The translations under genes were made by a program, and so were the position numbers. The notes under the pieces are model-generated. The model ran no database searches, was not told the DNA's origin, and was given only the letters and a program-made list of their open reading frames with translations. This document shows, piece by piece, positions 1 through 8,773 of a stretch of 64,000 nt of DNA. This DNA comes from Lentilactobacillus curieae (GTDB lineage: Bacteria; Bacillota; Bacilli; Lactobacillales; Lactobacillaceae). Numbering within the stretch: position 1 is the first letter of the stretch; the number at the start of each line of letters is the position of its first letter. The stretch covers positions 1,984,001-2,048,000 of the forward strand of contig NZ_CP018906.1 of NCBI RefSeq assembly GCF_000785105.2, given 5' to 3'.

Positions 1-295
1 TTGTCATTGGTTCTGATAAATCAGTGATTTCATTATTATTTTCGATTGTGGCAGTTGAAAATGCCATTACCCAATCGTCTTCAACTAGTTTAGAAACAAT
101 GAAGAAAAGGTTGAAATCTTCCTGAACAAGGGCAGGCATTGCATAAAGCCCATCTTGAACTTGTTGTAATTCGTTACCGTTGTAATTTAGCACCGAAACG
201 TCACCTGAAGTAACATCCATGTTTAATTTAAACAACATATGTTCAAATTCTTCTGTTCCTGGTACTACTTCTACTTGATTATTATCGTCAGCCAT
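1..295 (-). CDS. Unknown small acidic protein, partial (3' end beyond window)
   Basis: Open reading frame on the minus strand starting ATG at 295 and still open at base 1, so at least 98 codons are visible. A good Shine-Dalgarno (AGGAG) lies 6 bases before the start and only 10 bases separate it from the frr stop, so it is probably the last-seen gene of the pyrH-frr unit. It starts MADDNNQVEV and is rich in Asp, Glu and Asn, with no signal peptide or membrane segment. In many Firmicutes frr is followed by uppS; this protein has no resemblance to an undecaprenyl pyrophosphate synthase. I do not recognise the family. That it is a real gene is well supported by the ribosome binding site and the long open frame; its function is unknown. 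Confidence 0.75.
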   Translation of the reverse strand, partial: MADDNNQVEVVPGTEEFEHMLFKLNMDVTSGDVSVLNYNGNELQQVQDGLYAMPALVQEDFNLFFIVSKLVEDDWVMAFSTATIENNNEITDLSEPMT

Positions 296-305
296 TAAAA
301 TTCTC

Positions 306-869
306 CTATCCGTTTACAACTTCTTTTTCTTTTTCAGCTACTTTTTGATCCACCACTTTAATGGCATCATCGGTTGCCTTTTGGGCTTCATCCTCATACT
401 TGTGAAGTTCATCATCCGTAATTTCTTCAGCTTTATGAGTCTTCTTCAATGCATCCATTGCTTCTCGACGTACGTTTCGAACCGCAACCTTACTTTGCTC
501 ACCGGTCGCTTTAACTTGCTTAGCAATTTCCTTACGGCGTTCCTCAGTAAGTGCAGGAACTACTAACCGAATTGAATTACCATCGTTTGTAGGGCTAATT
601 CCAAGATCAGCTTCATAAATACCCTTTTCAATATTTTCCAAAGCAGTTTTATCGTACGGAGTAATCATAATCACCCGTGCTTCAGGAATTGAAATCGCTG
701 CAACTTGGTTAAGAGGTGTTTGAGCTCCATAATAGTCAACCATTACACGATTAAGCAAGCTAGCATTTGCCCTACCTGCCCTAATACCACCTAACTCACG
801 GTCTAAAACTTCATGAGCCTTTTTCATTTTTGTTTTTGCTTCACTGATAATTGATTTAGCATCTGCCAT
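306..869 (-). CDS. frr: Ribosome recycling factor
   Basis: 187 aa, the usual length for RRF (about 185). With EF-G it splits post-termination 70S ribosomes. The sequence shows the family layout: a long N-terminal helix with the conserved [10 protein letters not shown] segment (about residues 31-40), a central small domain around the [12 protein letters not shown] stretch, and a charged C-terminal helix ending in the three-helix bundle. It lies 3 bases downstream of pyrH, the standard pyrH-frr arrangement, and probably shares its promoter. No oddities. Assignment rests on family sequence plus context and is firm. Confidence 0.97.
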   Translation of the reverse strand: MADAKSIISEAKTKMKKAHEVLDRELGGIRAGRANASLLNRVMVDYYGAQTPLNQVAAISIPEARVIMITPYDKTALENIEKGIYEADLGISPTNDGNSIRLVVPALTEERRKEIAKQVKATGEQSKVAVRNVRREAMDALKKTHKAEEITDDELHKYEDEAQKATDDAIKVVDQKVAEKEKEVVNG

Positions 870-872
870 AAA

Positions 873-1616
<744 letters not shown>

Positions 1617-1628
1617 TCATTAACTATA

Positions 1629-1658
1629 ATTTTAGCATAATCACAAGGGGAACAACAA
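1629..1658 (-). promoter_or_regulatory. Candidate pyrH promoter
   Basis: On the minus strand TTGTTG (1653-1658) and TAAAAT (1629-1634) are separated by 18 bases, downstream of the rpsB-tsf terminator and about 35 bases before the pyrH start. Fits a vegetative promoter by consensus only. Confidence 0.4.
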
Positions 1659-1720
1659 TATATCTGCCAATTTGAGAAATTCTTATTTTCTAATAATTGA
1701 CGTGGATAAAAAATTGGTAC

Positions 1721-1743
1721 AAAAAAAGCGCCACGCGGGCGCT
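1721..1743 (-). terminator. Rho-independent terminator of rpsB-tsf
   Basis: Inverted repeat AGCGCC (1727-1732) / GGCGCT (1738-1743) with a 5-base loop, followed on the minus strand by seven T. It lies 10 bases after the tsf stop and separates rpsB-tsf from pyrH-frr. Confidence 0.85.
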
Positions 1744-1752
1744 CCATTCTGA

Positions 1753-2628
1753 TTATTTCAATTGTGAACGAACTTCATCTTCAAAACTTTGTTTGTTTTG
1801 TTCGATTCCTTCACCAACTTCATAACGAACAAACTTCTTAATTTTACCGTTCTTAGAAGCAACGTACTTAGCAACTGTTTGGTCTTGGTCCTTAACAAAT
1901 TCTTGGTCTTCAAGTGAGATTTCTGCCAAGAACTTGTGAAGACGACCTTCAACCATTTTTTCAACGATCTTTTCAGGCTTACCTTCATTTAGTGCTTCTT
2001 CGGTAAGAGTCTTCTTTTCTTCTGCAAGACGATCTGCAGGAACTTCGTCTTTGTTCAAGTATTCTGGGTTGATGGCTGCAACGTGCATTGCAACATCTTT
2101 AGCAGTTTCTTCATCAGCACCATCAAGAAGTACCAAGGCACCAATTTCGCCACCATTGTGAAGGTATGAACCGAACACTTCGTTGTCGCCCTTTTCAACA
2201 ATTTCAAAACGTCTCAAAGTAACCTTTTCACCAGTAACTTGAGTGGTTTCGATGATATCGTCTTGAACAGTACCCTTTTCAGTCTTAAGCTTCAAAGCGT
2301 CTTCAACTGTTGCAGGTTTTTGTAATGCGATGGCATCACTAACCTTGTTTACAAGGTCCTTAAATGGATCACTAGTAGCAACAAAATCAGTTTCTGAGTT
2401 AACTTCAACGATAACTGCAGTGTTGTCATGAATAGCAATGTTAGCTAAACCGTTGGCAGCAACACGACCACTCTTCTTTTCAGCTTTAGCAACACCTTTT
2501 TCACGTAAAACTTCGATTGCTTTATCAAAGTCACCTTCAGTTTCAACAAGTGCCTTCTTAGCGTCCATCATACCAACGCCAGTTTTTTCGCGTAATTCTT
2601 TAACTTGAGCTGCAGAAATTTTTGCCAT
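1753..2628 (-). CDS. tsf: Translation elongation factor Ts
   Basis: 291 aa, full length for EF-Ts. It is the guanine nucleotide exchange factor for EF-Tu. The N-terminal UBA-like domain carries the family signature TGVGMMDAKKAL (about residues 17-28), followed by the TDFVA segment and the two core subdomains. The start at 2628 (MAKISAAQ) follows GGGAGG by 8 bases; a start seven codons upstream lacks a site. It lies 86 bases after rpsB, with an imperfect terminator-like hairpin in the gap that may lower tsf relative to rpsB transcription. Confidence 0.97.
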   Translation of the reverse strand: MAKISAAQVKELREKTGVGMMDAKKALVETEGDFDKAIEVLREKGVAKAEKKSGRVAANGLANIAIHDNTAVIVEVNSETDFVATSDPFKDLVNKVSDAIALQKPATVEDALKLKTEKGTVQDDIIETTQVTGEKVTLRRFEIVEKGDNEVFGSYLHNGGEIGALVLLDGADEETAKDVAMHVAAINPEYLNKDEVPADRLAEEKKTLTEEALNEGKPEKIVEKMVEGRLHKFLAEISLEDQEFVKDQDQTVAKYVASKNGKIKKFVRYEVGEGIEQNKQSFEDEVRSQLK

Positions 2629-2651
2629 TATATTGGCCTCCCTTTTCAAAT

Positions 2652-2700
2652 AAAAACTGACCCCTCACTAGGCCAAATTGGTCTGAAGCGATGGAGTCAG
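2652..2700 (-). promoter_or_regulatory. Attenuator-like hairpin between rpsB and tsf
   Basis: Arms 2693-2700 (minus strand CTGACTCC) and 2657-2664 pair with one mismatch around a 28-base interior that contains a second small hairpin; five T follow on the minus strand. The long loop and short T run suggest partial rather than complete termination. Inferred from sequence only. Confidence 0.45.
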
Positions 2701-2714
2701 CCTAAGTGCTTTAA

Positions 2715-3494
2715 TTATTCTTTGTTTCCTTCAACTTCGTCAGCAATTGCTTCGATTGAATCGTCGCTCTTTGACTTGTCTCCGTTAAAAGTATCTTCGT
2801 TAACATCGTCTTCACCTTGGTTACCTTCGATGATAGCGTCAGCCATCTTTGAAGTGATCAAGCGAACGGCACGAATAGCGTCATCGTTAGATGGGATAAT
2901 AACATCAATATCATCTGGATCAGTGTTAGTATCAACCATAGCAACGATAGGAATGTTCAATTTTTGAGCTTCCTTAACAGCGATTTGTTCCTTACGAGGA
3001 TCAACAATGAACATAACATCAGGAATCTTTGGCATATCTTCGATACCACCAAGGAATCTTTCAAGCTTTTCTTGTTGCTTAACAAGCAATGAAACTTCCT
3101 TCTTAGGTAAACGTTCGAAAGTTCCGTCAGTTGCCATTTTCTTTAATTCTTTTAATCTTTTAACACGTGATTGGATAGTGTTCCAGTTGGTTAAAGTACC
3201 ACCAAGCCAACGGTTGTTGACGAAGTATTGGCCTGCACGAGTTGCTTCTTCAGCGATAGCGTCTTGTGCTTGCTTCTTAGTACCAACAAAAAGAATAACA
3301 GCACCCTTTGATGCTTCGTCCTTAACAAAGTTGTAAGCAGAATCGATAAGCTTAACAGTCTTTTGTAAGTCGATGATGTAAATACCGTTACGTTCAGTAA
3401 AGATATATTCCTTCATCTTTGGGTTCCAACGACGAGTTTGGTGACCGAAATGTACTCCGGCTTCCAATAATTGTTTCATAGAAATAACAGCCAT
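2715..3494 (-). CDS. rpsB: 30S ribosomal protein S2
   Basis: 259 aa S2 protein of the small subunit. Recognisable family blocks are the N-terminal [19 protein letters not shown], the FVGTKKQAQ segment and [11 protein letters not shown]. An acidic tail follows the conserved core (Asp/Glu-rich last 30 residues), typical of lactobacilli. The start at 3494 (MAVISMKQ) is set by a GGAGG site about 8 bases upstream; the open frame extends 26 codons further but through the structured leader. First gene of rpsB-tsf. Confidence 0.97.
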   Translation of the reverse strand: MAVISMKQLLEAGVHFGHQTRRWNPKMKEYIFTERNGIYIIDLQKTVKLIDSAYNFVKDEASKGAVILFVGTKKQAQDAIAEEATRAGQYFVNNRWLGGTLTNWNTIQSRVKRLKELKKMATDGTFERLPKKEVSLLVKQQEKLERFLGGIEDMPKIPDVMFIVDPRKEQIAVKEAQKLNIPIVAMVDTNTDPDDIDVIIPSNDDAIRAVRLITSKMADAIIEGNQGEDDVNEDTFNGDKSKSDDSIEAIADEVEGNKE

Positions 3495-3601
3495 GATATA
3501 GCCTCCATATAAATTAGTTTTTCCTCCCCAAAGATCACCTGCGCTAACAACCAAATAGGCACTTGTTAGCACATCACTTCAGGTGTGTATTTAAAACACC
3601 T
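3495..3601 (-). promoter_or_regulatory. Structured 5' leader of rpsB
   Basis: About 105 bases between the predicted transcription start and the rpsB start hold two clean hairpins: AGGTGT/ACACCT arms at 3581-3586 and 3596-3601, right at the expected 5' end, and an 8-base perfect repeat GCTAACAA/TTGTTAGC at 3543-3550 and 3563-3570. S2 is known to autoregulate rpsB-tsf in E. coli; that this leader does the same here is inference. Confidence 0.45.
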
Positions 3602-3606
3602 TTAAA

Positions 3607-3635
3607 ATTATATCTAAATCCGCTGATTAAAGCAA
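3607..3635 (-). promoter_or_regulatory. rpsB promoter
   Basis: Minus-strand TTGCTT (3630-3635), 17-base spacer, perfect TATAAT (3607-3612). The predicted start is near 3600, leaving a leader of about 105 bases. Confidence 0.7.
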
Positions 3636-3732
3636 CCCTTTATTGTCTTAACATAGCAAAAATCCAAGTGAATTTTTAAATTTAGGTTAAACATGTTACA
3701 ATACTATTTCGTAACAAGGAGGCAACATACAA

Positions 3733-4449
3733 ATGATAAAAGCCATCGTTTTCGACGTTGACGATACCCTGTATAATCAAGAGCCTTGCTTTAATGAGGC
3801 ATTTAGAACCGTGTTTGATTCTAACATTGATGATAACCAATTAAAACAAATTTATATTAACTATCAAAACCAATTTGAATTAGTGAGTTCACCAAGTGAT
3901 AAAGAACAAATTAGTCTTAGTGATAGTGAAGCTAACTTTCACAGTCTTCACCACACTTTTAAAAAGTTCGAAATTGAAGGGCTCACAAAAGATAATGCTG
4001 ACAAATTTGAAGATGCATTTCTACAAAATCGTGAGAATATCCAGCTTTCTGAGGGACTAGCCACAGTTTTTAATCGCCTTGCTTCAAAATTTAAGCTCGG
4101 AATCATTACTAATGGATCTAACGAAGAACAACTTTCAAAGATTATGAAACTGAAACTTCATAATTGGATCAGCCGTGACCAAATAATCACTTCAGAAGAT
4201 GCCAAAGCTGAAAAACCTGATCCTTTGATTTTTACGATGATGAATCGTAAATTTGAACTTCGAGGTAGCGAAATGCTGTATGTTGGTAGCTCATTTAACG
4301 AAGACATTATCCCGGCTAAAAAGGCTGGTTGGCAAGCTGTTTGGTATAACCCATTTAACGGCACGATTAGTGATCCAAGTGCAATTCCAGATCAAACAGT
4401 TTCCACCCCCGAGGAGCTACGAGAATTACTAACAGAATTAGCGCTTTAA
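3733..4449 (+). CDS. HAD-superfamily phosphatase
   Basis: 238 aa soluble hydrolase of the haloacid dehalogenase superfamily. Motif I is FDVDDT with nucleophile Asp8 and acid/base Asp10; motif II is ITNGS; the motif III lysine is in AEKPDP; motif IV is VGSSFNED, where the usual GDS is relaxed to GSS. A helical cap lies between motifs I and II (subclass IA layout, like YjjG or phosphoglycolate phosphatase). Substrate cannot be told from sequence; nucleotides or sugar phosphates are common for this group. AAGGAGG stands 10 bases before ATG. Monocistronic, divergent from rpsB and ending in a two-way terminator shared with ldhD. Confidence 0.85.
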   Translation: MIKAIVFDVDDTLYNQEPCFNEAFRTVFDSNIDDNQLKQIYINYQNQFELVSSPSDKEQISLSDSEANFHSLHHTFKKFEIEGLTKDNADKFEDAFLQNRENIQLSEGLATVFNRLASKFKLGIITNGSNEEQLSKIMKLKLHNWISRDQIITSEDAKAEKPDPLIFTMMNRKFELRGSEMLYVGSSFNEDIIPAKKAGWQAVWYNPFNGTISDPSAIPDQTVSTPEELRELLTELAL

Positions 4450-4465
4450 TTCTATAAGCACAGAA

Positions 4466-4504
4466 AAAAGGGACCACGGTGATAGCCACCGTGGTTCCCT
4501 TTTT
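4466..4504. terminator. Bidirectional terminator between HAD gene and ldhD
   Basis: Strong hairpin GGGACCACGGTG / CACCGTGGTTCCC (4470-4499) flanked by A and T runs on both sides, between convergent genes. Confidence 0.9.
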
Positions 4505-4524
4505 ATTTCGAATCACTTGGATGA

Positions 4525-5523
4525 TTATAAATCAACGAGCTTATCTGATTTACCAGATTCAATCAATGATTTATTAGCGTCCATTGCAAAATAAACCATA
4601 TTTCTGACAGCTCTCTTGGTGTAGAAAGCGATATGTGGGCTTACCAGAACATTTTCACGTTTCATCAAGTTTTTTAACCGTTCATCAGGAATCTTGTCAA
4701 AGCTTCCAAAATCAGTGTTGAAAATACCAACTTCGTTTTCGTAGGTGTCAACTGCAGCACCGCCTACTTTTCCTGAATCTAGTGCCCGAATCAACGCGTC
4801 TGTATCAATTAATGCTCCACGAGCTGGATTGAGGATATAAACCCCGTCCTTCATCTTTGAAAAAGCATCATCATTTAACATATGCTCGTTTTCCTTGGTT
4901 GCTGGAGCATGAAGAGAAATTACGTCAGATTGAGAATACAGCTCATCCATTGTATCAACATAGATCCCCTGTTTTTCTAGCTCGGGATTATGGAATACAT
5001 CATAAGCAATGACCTTAGCTCCAAAGCCTTCATAAATTTTCATTGCCGCACGGCCAATTCGACCAGTAGCAACAACCCCGACAGTCATTTGATTTAACTC
5101 TTCAGCGATGTCAGGTGCCCATTGAAGGTCCCCATCTTTTTGCTTTCGGTCAAATGTATTTGTTCTTCTCAGGAGTCTCATCAACTGAGTAACAGTAAAT
5201 TCTGCAATTGCTTCTGGAGAGTAAGCTGGAACGTTGGTAACTTTGATTCCATTACGCTTAGCAGCTGTGGCGTCAATATTATCGACACCTACGTTTCTGA
5301 GTGAAAGAAACTTGATTCCAAAGCTCCCTAGTTTGTCGAGTACTTCTGCGGTATAAGGCTTTTGTTGGTATGTAACAACCCCATCAGCACCATTTGCCAA
5401 CCCAACAGTTGATTCATCTAACAAGTCACCTGTTGATTGAACTTCAACATCTGGATTTTCATCGCTCCATTTGTCAAGATAAGGTTTTTCATCGTCTCTA
5501 ATTCCGTATGCAACAATTTTCAC
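4525..5523 (-). CDS. ldhD: D-lactate dehydrogenase (D-2-hydroxyacid dehydrogenase family)
   Basis: 332 aa NAD-dependent enzyme that reduces pyruvate to D-lactate, regenerating NAD in fermentation. Catalytic residues seen are Arg235 (NPARG), Glu264 (YENE) and His297 (SPHIAFYT), the Arg/Glu/His set of lactobacillar D-LDH, and the length matches. The Rossmann glycine motif reads A-T-G-R-I-G (152-157): the first glycine of GxGxxG is alanine, while Asp175, which selects NAD, is present. The start is GTG, 7 bases after AGGAGGT. It is monocistronic, with a -10 TATACT and an overlapping cre-like site. A related branched-chain 2-hydroxyacid dehydrogenase is the main alternative. Confidence 0.88.
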   Translation of the reverse strand: MKIVAYGIRDDEKPYLDKWSDENPDVEVQSTGDLLDESTVGLANGADGVVTYQQKPYTAEVLDKLGSFGIKFLSLRNVGVDNIDATAAKRNGIKVTNVPAYSPEAIAEFTVTQLMRLLRRTNTFDRKQKDGDLQWAPDIAEELNQMTVGVVATGRIGRAAMKIYEGFGAKVIAYDVFHNPELEKQGIYVDTMDELYSQSDVISLHAPATKENEHMLNDDAFSKMKDGVYILNPARGALIDTDALIRALDSGKVGGAAVDTYENEVGIFNTDFGSFDKIPDERLKNLMKRENVLVSPHIAFYTKRAVRNMVYFAMDANKSLIESGKSDKLVDL

Positions 5524-5552
5524 GAAAACTACCTCCTATACGTAATACCAAC

Positions 5553-5576
5553 AGTATAACACTGAAACCGCTGTCT
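5553..5576 (-). promoter_or_regulatory. ldhD promoter -10 with overlapping cre-like CcpA site
   Basis: Minus-strand TATACT at 5553-5558. At 5563-5576 the plus strand reads TGAAACCGCTGTCT, matching 13 of 14 positions of the cre consensus TGWAANCGNTNWCA. The site lies just upstream of the -10, in the spacer, where CcpA binding would be expected to repress. No clear -35 is seen. Confidence 0.5.
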
Positions 5577-5595
5577 ATGACGTTTGGCGTCCTGT

Positions 5596-5862
5596 TCACA
5601 ATGATTGATGTTCACGAATATATGTTAGCTTTTGTGATTTGGTATGCTTTTTAAAATGGTACTCCGCACTCATTGCTTCATGTTTCGTAGAAAATTCTTC
5701 CTGGTATAAAATTTTAACAGGCTTGTGTGCACGCGTGTATTTAGCACCTTCGCCACTTACATGAGTTTCAAACCGTTTTTGGACATCATCAGTATATCCT
5801 GTGTATAAACTATTATCTTCACACAATAAAACATACATATAAAACTTTTTATCGCTTGCCAT
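5596..5862 (-). CDS. yazA: GIY-YIG nuclease domain protein YazA
   Basis: 88 aa, a stand-alone GIY-YIG fold of the UPF0213/YazA type. The GIY-YIG element appears as YMYVLLC followed by LYTGYTDD (about residues 8-25), with Arg30 in the KRFETH segment and a C-terminal KKHTKSQK helix. It starts inside the 3' end of the yabB-like gene (14-base overlap), the same pairing as in Bacillus subtilis, so the two are translationally coupled. The cellular role of this family is not settled; a structure-specific nuclease activity is plausible. Not a homing endonuclease: no intron or intein context. Confidence 0.88.
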   Translation of the reverse strand: MASDKKFYMYVLLCEDNSLYTGYTDDVQKRFETHVSGEGAKYTRAHKPVKILYQEEFSTKHEAMSAEYHFKKHTKSQKLTYIREHQSL

Positions 5863-6598
5863 ACAGCATCATCTCGATTGATTTAGAATAGTGATCTCCA
5901 TCGTGGACAATCACATCATCCAATATTTTGACACCATTATATCTGCCATCTTTAATTCCAGAAACTAAAACCATATTTGCTAACTTTCCATGACTTGGTC
6001 TCACAAATTGCAATGCTTTGGGTTCAATTCGATTATGACGCATTGTAGTCAAGATGTCTGTCAGTCGATCCGGTCGGTGGACCATGAAAAATTTCCCATT
6101 CATCTTTAATAGATCGGCGGATGTTTTAACAACTTGATTTAAAGTAGTCGTAAGCTCATGACGGGCAATCGCTAAATATTCATTCGGATTTTTTTCGGAT
6201 GTATCGTAATTTAAAAAGTAAGGTGGATTAACCGTGACAACGTCAACTGAGTCCTTTTTAATGTGATCTGTCGTGTTTTTTAAGTCATCATTAATAACAA
6301 CGACTTGATCTTCAAGATTATTCAGCTTTACACTTCTAGTAGCCATATCAGCGAGTCTAGGCTGTAGTTCAATTTCATAAATTTTTGCATTAGTCCGTTC
6401 ACTGATGAATAATCCAACAGCCCCATTGCCGGCACAAAGGTCGACTAAGGTCTTAGTTTTATTTTTAGACACAGATGCAAACTCAGCTAACAAAACCGCA
6501 TCTAATGAAAATGAAAAAACATTTGCACTTTGGATTATTGAAATATTTTTACTGTATAACTGGTCAATTCTCTCGCCAGACTTTAATTCTGCATTCAT
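5849..6598 (-). CDS. yabB: tRNA1(Val) adenine-N6 methyltransferase-like protein (YabB)
   Basis: 249 aa class I SAM-dependent methyltransferase of the TrmN6/YabB family. The SAM-binding loop [10 protein letters not shown] lies at residues 53-62 and the adenine-N6 motif NPPY at 124-127, immediately after a hydrophobic strand. E. coli TrmN6 methylates A37 of tRNA1-Val; the same activity is likely but not proven for the Firmicute branch. The start at 6598 is [10 protein letters not shown]. It is the first gene of a two-gene unit with yazA and is divergent from plsC. Confidence 0.87.
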   Translation of the reverse strand: MNAELKSGERIDQLYSKNISIIQSANVFSFSLDAVLLAEFASVSKNKTKTLVDLCAGNGAVGLFISERTNAKIYEIELQPRLADMATRSVKLNNLEDQVVVINDDLKNTTDHIKKDSVDVVTVNPPYFLNYDTSEKNPNEYLAIARHELTTTLNQVVKTSADLLKMNGKFFMVHRPDRLTDILTTMRHNRIEPKALQFVRPSHGKLANMVLVSGIKDGRYNGVKILDDVIVHDGDHYSKSIEMMLYGKR

Positions 6599-6711
6599 TT
6601 GTTTGTTCCTTTATTTTGAGTTTGTATTATTAAGTATACCAACATTTGCCAAATAACGGTTTTTTACGTAAAATAGTCCTATTAAATCAGCATGAAAGAA
6701 GGAAACAGAAA

Positions 6712-7335
6712 TTGTTTTACTCATTTGCTCGAGTATTGGTCAAAATTATTCTGTTTATCATAAATGGCAACGCTCATTATCTAAATAAAAGTCGATTGCC
6801 AAAGGGTAACTATATTTTAGTTGGTCCCCACAGAACTTGGTTTGATCCTATTTACTTCGCGGTGGCCGCGAGCCCTAAAAAGTTTAGTTTCATGGCAAAA
6901 AAAGAATTATTCAAAAATCCAATTCTAAAAGCTATTCTGGTCCACGCTAATGCATTCCCAGTGGACAGGGAAAACCCTGGGCCATCAGCAATCAAAACTC
7001 CAGTGAAGATTTTAAGAAAAAAGGATCTCTCATTGATCCTATTTCCATCAGGTACCAGGCATTCATCTGAACTCAAAGCTGGAGCCGCATTGATTGCTCA
7101 ACTATCAAATGTGCCACTCGTCCCAACCGTTTACCAAGGACCGTTAACATTCAAGAGCCTCTTTTCAAGAAAAAAAGTCATCGTTTCGTTTGGTGATCCA
7201 ATCTACGTTGATCGAAAAACCAAGCTTGACGATCCAGCTCAAAAGGAAATCGAGCAAAAACTACAAGAATCCTTTAACAGACTAGATCAAGAAGTGAATC
7301 CAAACTTTAAATACGTAGACGTTTCAAAAAAATAA
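6712..7335 (+). CDS. plsC: 1-acyl-sn-glycerol-3-phosphate acyltransferase
   Basis: About 207 aa membrane-associated acyltransferase that makes phosphatidic acid from lysophosphatidate. The catalytic HX4D motif is HRTWFD (His40/Asp45 from the chosen start). The third block reads FPSGTRH rather than the textbook FPEGTR, so Ser replaces Glu. A hydrophobic N-terminal segment (VLVKIILFII) suits membrane attachment. The start is taken as TTG at 6712, because AAGGA stands 8 bases upstream; the frame runs back to 6646 but with no site there. Monocistronic, ended by a two-way terminator. Confidence 0.88.
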   Translation: MFYSFARVLVKIILFIINGNAHYLNKSRLPKGNYILVGPHRTWFDPIYFAVAASPKKFSFMAKKELFKNPILKAILVHANAFPVDRENPGPSAIKTPVKILRKKDLSLILFPSGTRHSSELKAGAALIAQLSNVPLVPTVYQGPLTFKSLFSRKKVIVSFGDPIYVDRKTKLDDPAQKEIEQKLQESFNRLDQEVNPNFKYVDVSKK

Positions 7336-7372
7336 AAGCGTGATGAGTGTCCAGCTCATCTCGCTTTTATTT
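7334..7372. terminator. Bidirectional terminator between plsC and yneF
   Basis: Hairpin of AAAAGCG-GATGAG and CTCATC-CGCTTTT arms (7334-7368) with T-rich flanks in both directions. It overlaps the plsC and yneF stop regions. Confidence 0.85.
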
Positions 7373-7591
7373 TTTATTACTCTGTGACTTCATTGAATTC
7401 ATCATTTGATGAAGTTTCTTTTGAGATGGTTTTTGTCCCATTTGAAGCATCATTTGTCTCAATTGATCTTCGCTGAATGGAGGGTTTTCTTTGAGGTATT
7501 TCTCCATGTAACGACGAGAAATGAAAAAACCACCAAACAGGCCACCAATTAACGCAACGATTACAATTAGAATCCACAACCAAGTTGCCAT
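7367..7591 (-). CDS. yneF: YneF-family single-pass membrane protein
   Basis: 74 aa. One N-terminal membrane segment (about residues 3-25, WLWILIVIVALIGGLFGGFF) followed by a charged cytoplasmic tail with the family pattern NPPFSEDQLRQMMLQMGQKPS. This is the UPF0154/YneF family, conserved in Firmicutes and of unknown function. Its stop lies within the plsC terminator hairpin. GGAGG precedes the start. Confidence 0.9.
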   Translation of the reverse strand: MATWLWILIVIVALIGGLFGGFFISRRYMEKYLKENPPFSEDQLRQMMLQMGQKPSQKKLHQMMNSMKSQSNKK

Positions 7592-7687
7592 GTTTCGGCC
7601 TCCTTATTTACATATCGATAATAATTTTACACAAGATTGTTGAAAATATAAAGATAAATCGGGATAAAAACGAATATAATCTTTAGA

Positions 7688-7975
7688 TCAGTCGTCACGT
7701 AAATTCTTTTTGCGTTGAATTTTACGAACCTTTTCTGGGGTAACTTCCTTGCCATCATTGTCGTAAACTTTCATCATTTCAATCTGACGCCTAAAGTTTT
7801 CCTTGAAACGAGTTACATATTTTTTACGTAAGTCGGCTTGTTCAACCTTCTCAACTTCAGTCAAGCCAGCCCCTTTAGCCTTTTTAGCGAGTTCGTTAAT
7901 TCTAGGAACAATTTTCTTTAATACTTCGTCTTCAATTTCTTCGACAGGATGTTTCTTTTGATTATCTTTAGTCAA
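7688..7975 (-). CDS. DUF896 / YnzC-family protein
   Basis: 95 aa cytosolic, highly charged helical protein. The conserved DUF896 core is [37 protein letters not shown], about residues 26-65, here with N- and C-terminal extensions compared with the 77 aa B. subtilis YnzC. Function unknown; the family often sits beside lexA and the SOS gene yneA. Here it is divergent from lexA, and the intervening LexA box at 8011-8024 could control both genes. Confidence 0.88.
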   Translation of the reverse strand: MTKDNQKKHPVEEIEDEVLKKIVPRINELAKKAKGAGLTEVEKVEQADLRKKYVTRFKENFRRQIEMMKVYDNDGKEVTPEKVRKIQRKKNLRDD

Positions 7976-8010
7976 CTTAATTCCTCCATATTTTTATAGC
8001 TTTCCAAATG

Positions 8011-8050
8011 CGAACATGTGTTTGAAAGCCAGCATAGTTTATGTTACGAT
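8011..8050 (+). promoter_or_regulatory. lexA promoter with LexA (SOS) box
   Basis: CGAACATGTGTTTG at 8011-8024 matches the Gram-positive LexA box CGAACRNRYGTTYC at 13 of 14 positions. It overlaps the -35 TTGAAA (8022-8027), which is followed after 17 bases by TACGAT (8045-8050). This places lexA under its own control, and the divergent DUF896 gene may share the operator. Confidence 0.8.
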
Positions 8051-8084
8051 TATTATAATAATAAAGAACGATGAGGTGTCTTCG

Positions 8085-8711
8085 ATGAAAGCAACCCAAA
8101 GCAAACAAATAGAAATTTTACATTACATATGGGAAAAAGTAAACGAACACGGTTATCCACCTACAGTTCGTGAAATTGGTGAAGCAGTAAACCTTTCATC
8201 AACTTCTACAGTTCATGGCCATATTGCTAGGTTAGAGCGTAAAGGTTATATTGTCAAAGACCCATCAAAACCCCGCGCGCTAGAAGTAACTGCTTCAGGT
8301 ATGGAAGTGTTGGGCATCACTCCCAACCAAAAGCAAATTCCTGTATTAGGAACTGTGACAGCCGGTGAGCCAATTTTGGCTGTCGAGGAAGCCACCGACT
8401 ACTTCCCATTGCCATCTTCTCTAGCTAATTCTGATCAACCACTGTTCATGTTACAAATTCGTGGTGAAAGTATGATTAACGCCGGTATTTTAAATGGGGA
8501 CTATGTGATTGTAAAGAAGCAGGCTTCAGCCGAAAATGGTGACATTGTCATCGCCATGACTGACGAAAACGAAGCCACTTGTAAACGTTTCTTCAAGGAA
8601 AGCGACCATTTTAGATTACAACCTGAAAATGACACCATGGCGCCAATCATCTTAACTCGGGTAAGTATCCTTGGTAAGGTTGTCAGCTTATTCAGATCAG
8701 AAATATATTAA
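8085..8711 (+). CDS. lexA: LexA repressor
   Basis: 208 aa SOS repressor and self-cleaving serine protease. N-terminal winged helix-turn-helix at residues 1-65 ([18 protein letters not shown]). The cleavage site is Ala93-Gly94 in VTAGEP. The catalytic Ser129 is in RGESM and Lys167 in ATCKRF. The start at 8085 (MKATQSK) follows GAGGTG; upstream in-frame codons run through the promoter and are not coding. RecA, which triggers cleavage, and two more LexA-box genes (recA, dinB) are in this window. Confidence 0.97.
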   Translation: MKATQSKQIEILHYIWEKVNEHGYPPTVREIGEAVNLSSTSTVHGHIARLERKGYIVKDPSKPRALEVTASGMEVLGITPNQKQIPVLGTVTAGEPILAVEEATDYFPLPSSLANSDQPLFMLQIRGESMINAGILNGDYVIVKKQASAENGDIVIAMTDENEATCKRFFKESDHFRLQPENDTMAPIILTRVSILGKVVSLFRSEIY

Positions 8712-8733
8712 TCCAAAAACCATTATAAAAACA

Positions 8734-8773
8734 AAATTCAGTTGATTTCAAATTGCAATCAACTGAATTTTTT
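8734..8773. terminator. Bidirectional terminator between lexA and mvaS
   Basis: Perfect 14-base arms AAATTCAGTTGATT / AATCAACTGAATTT (8734-8747, 8757-8770) with T and A flanks, between convergent genes. Confidence 0.9.

Noticed and set aside
345-566. Plus-strand open frame opposite frr
   Set aside because: No ribosome binding site and wholly antisense to a conserved gene; codon shadow.
5596-5862. GIY-YIG protein as a homing endonuclease
   Set aside because: Stand-alone small YazA-type domain coupled to yabB; no intron, intein or repeat.
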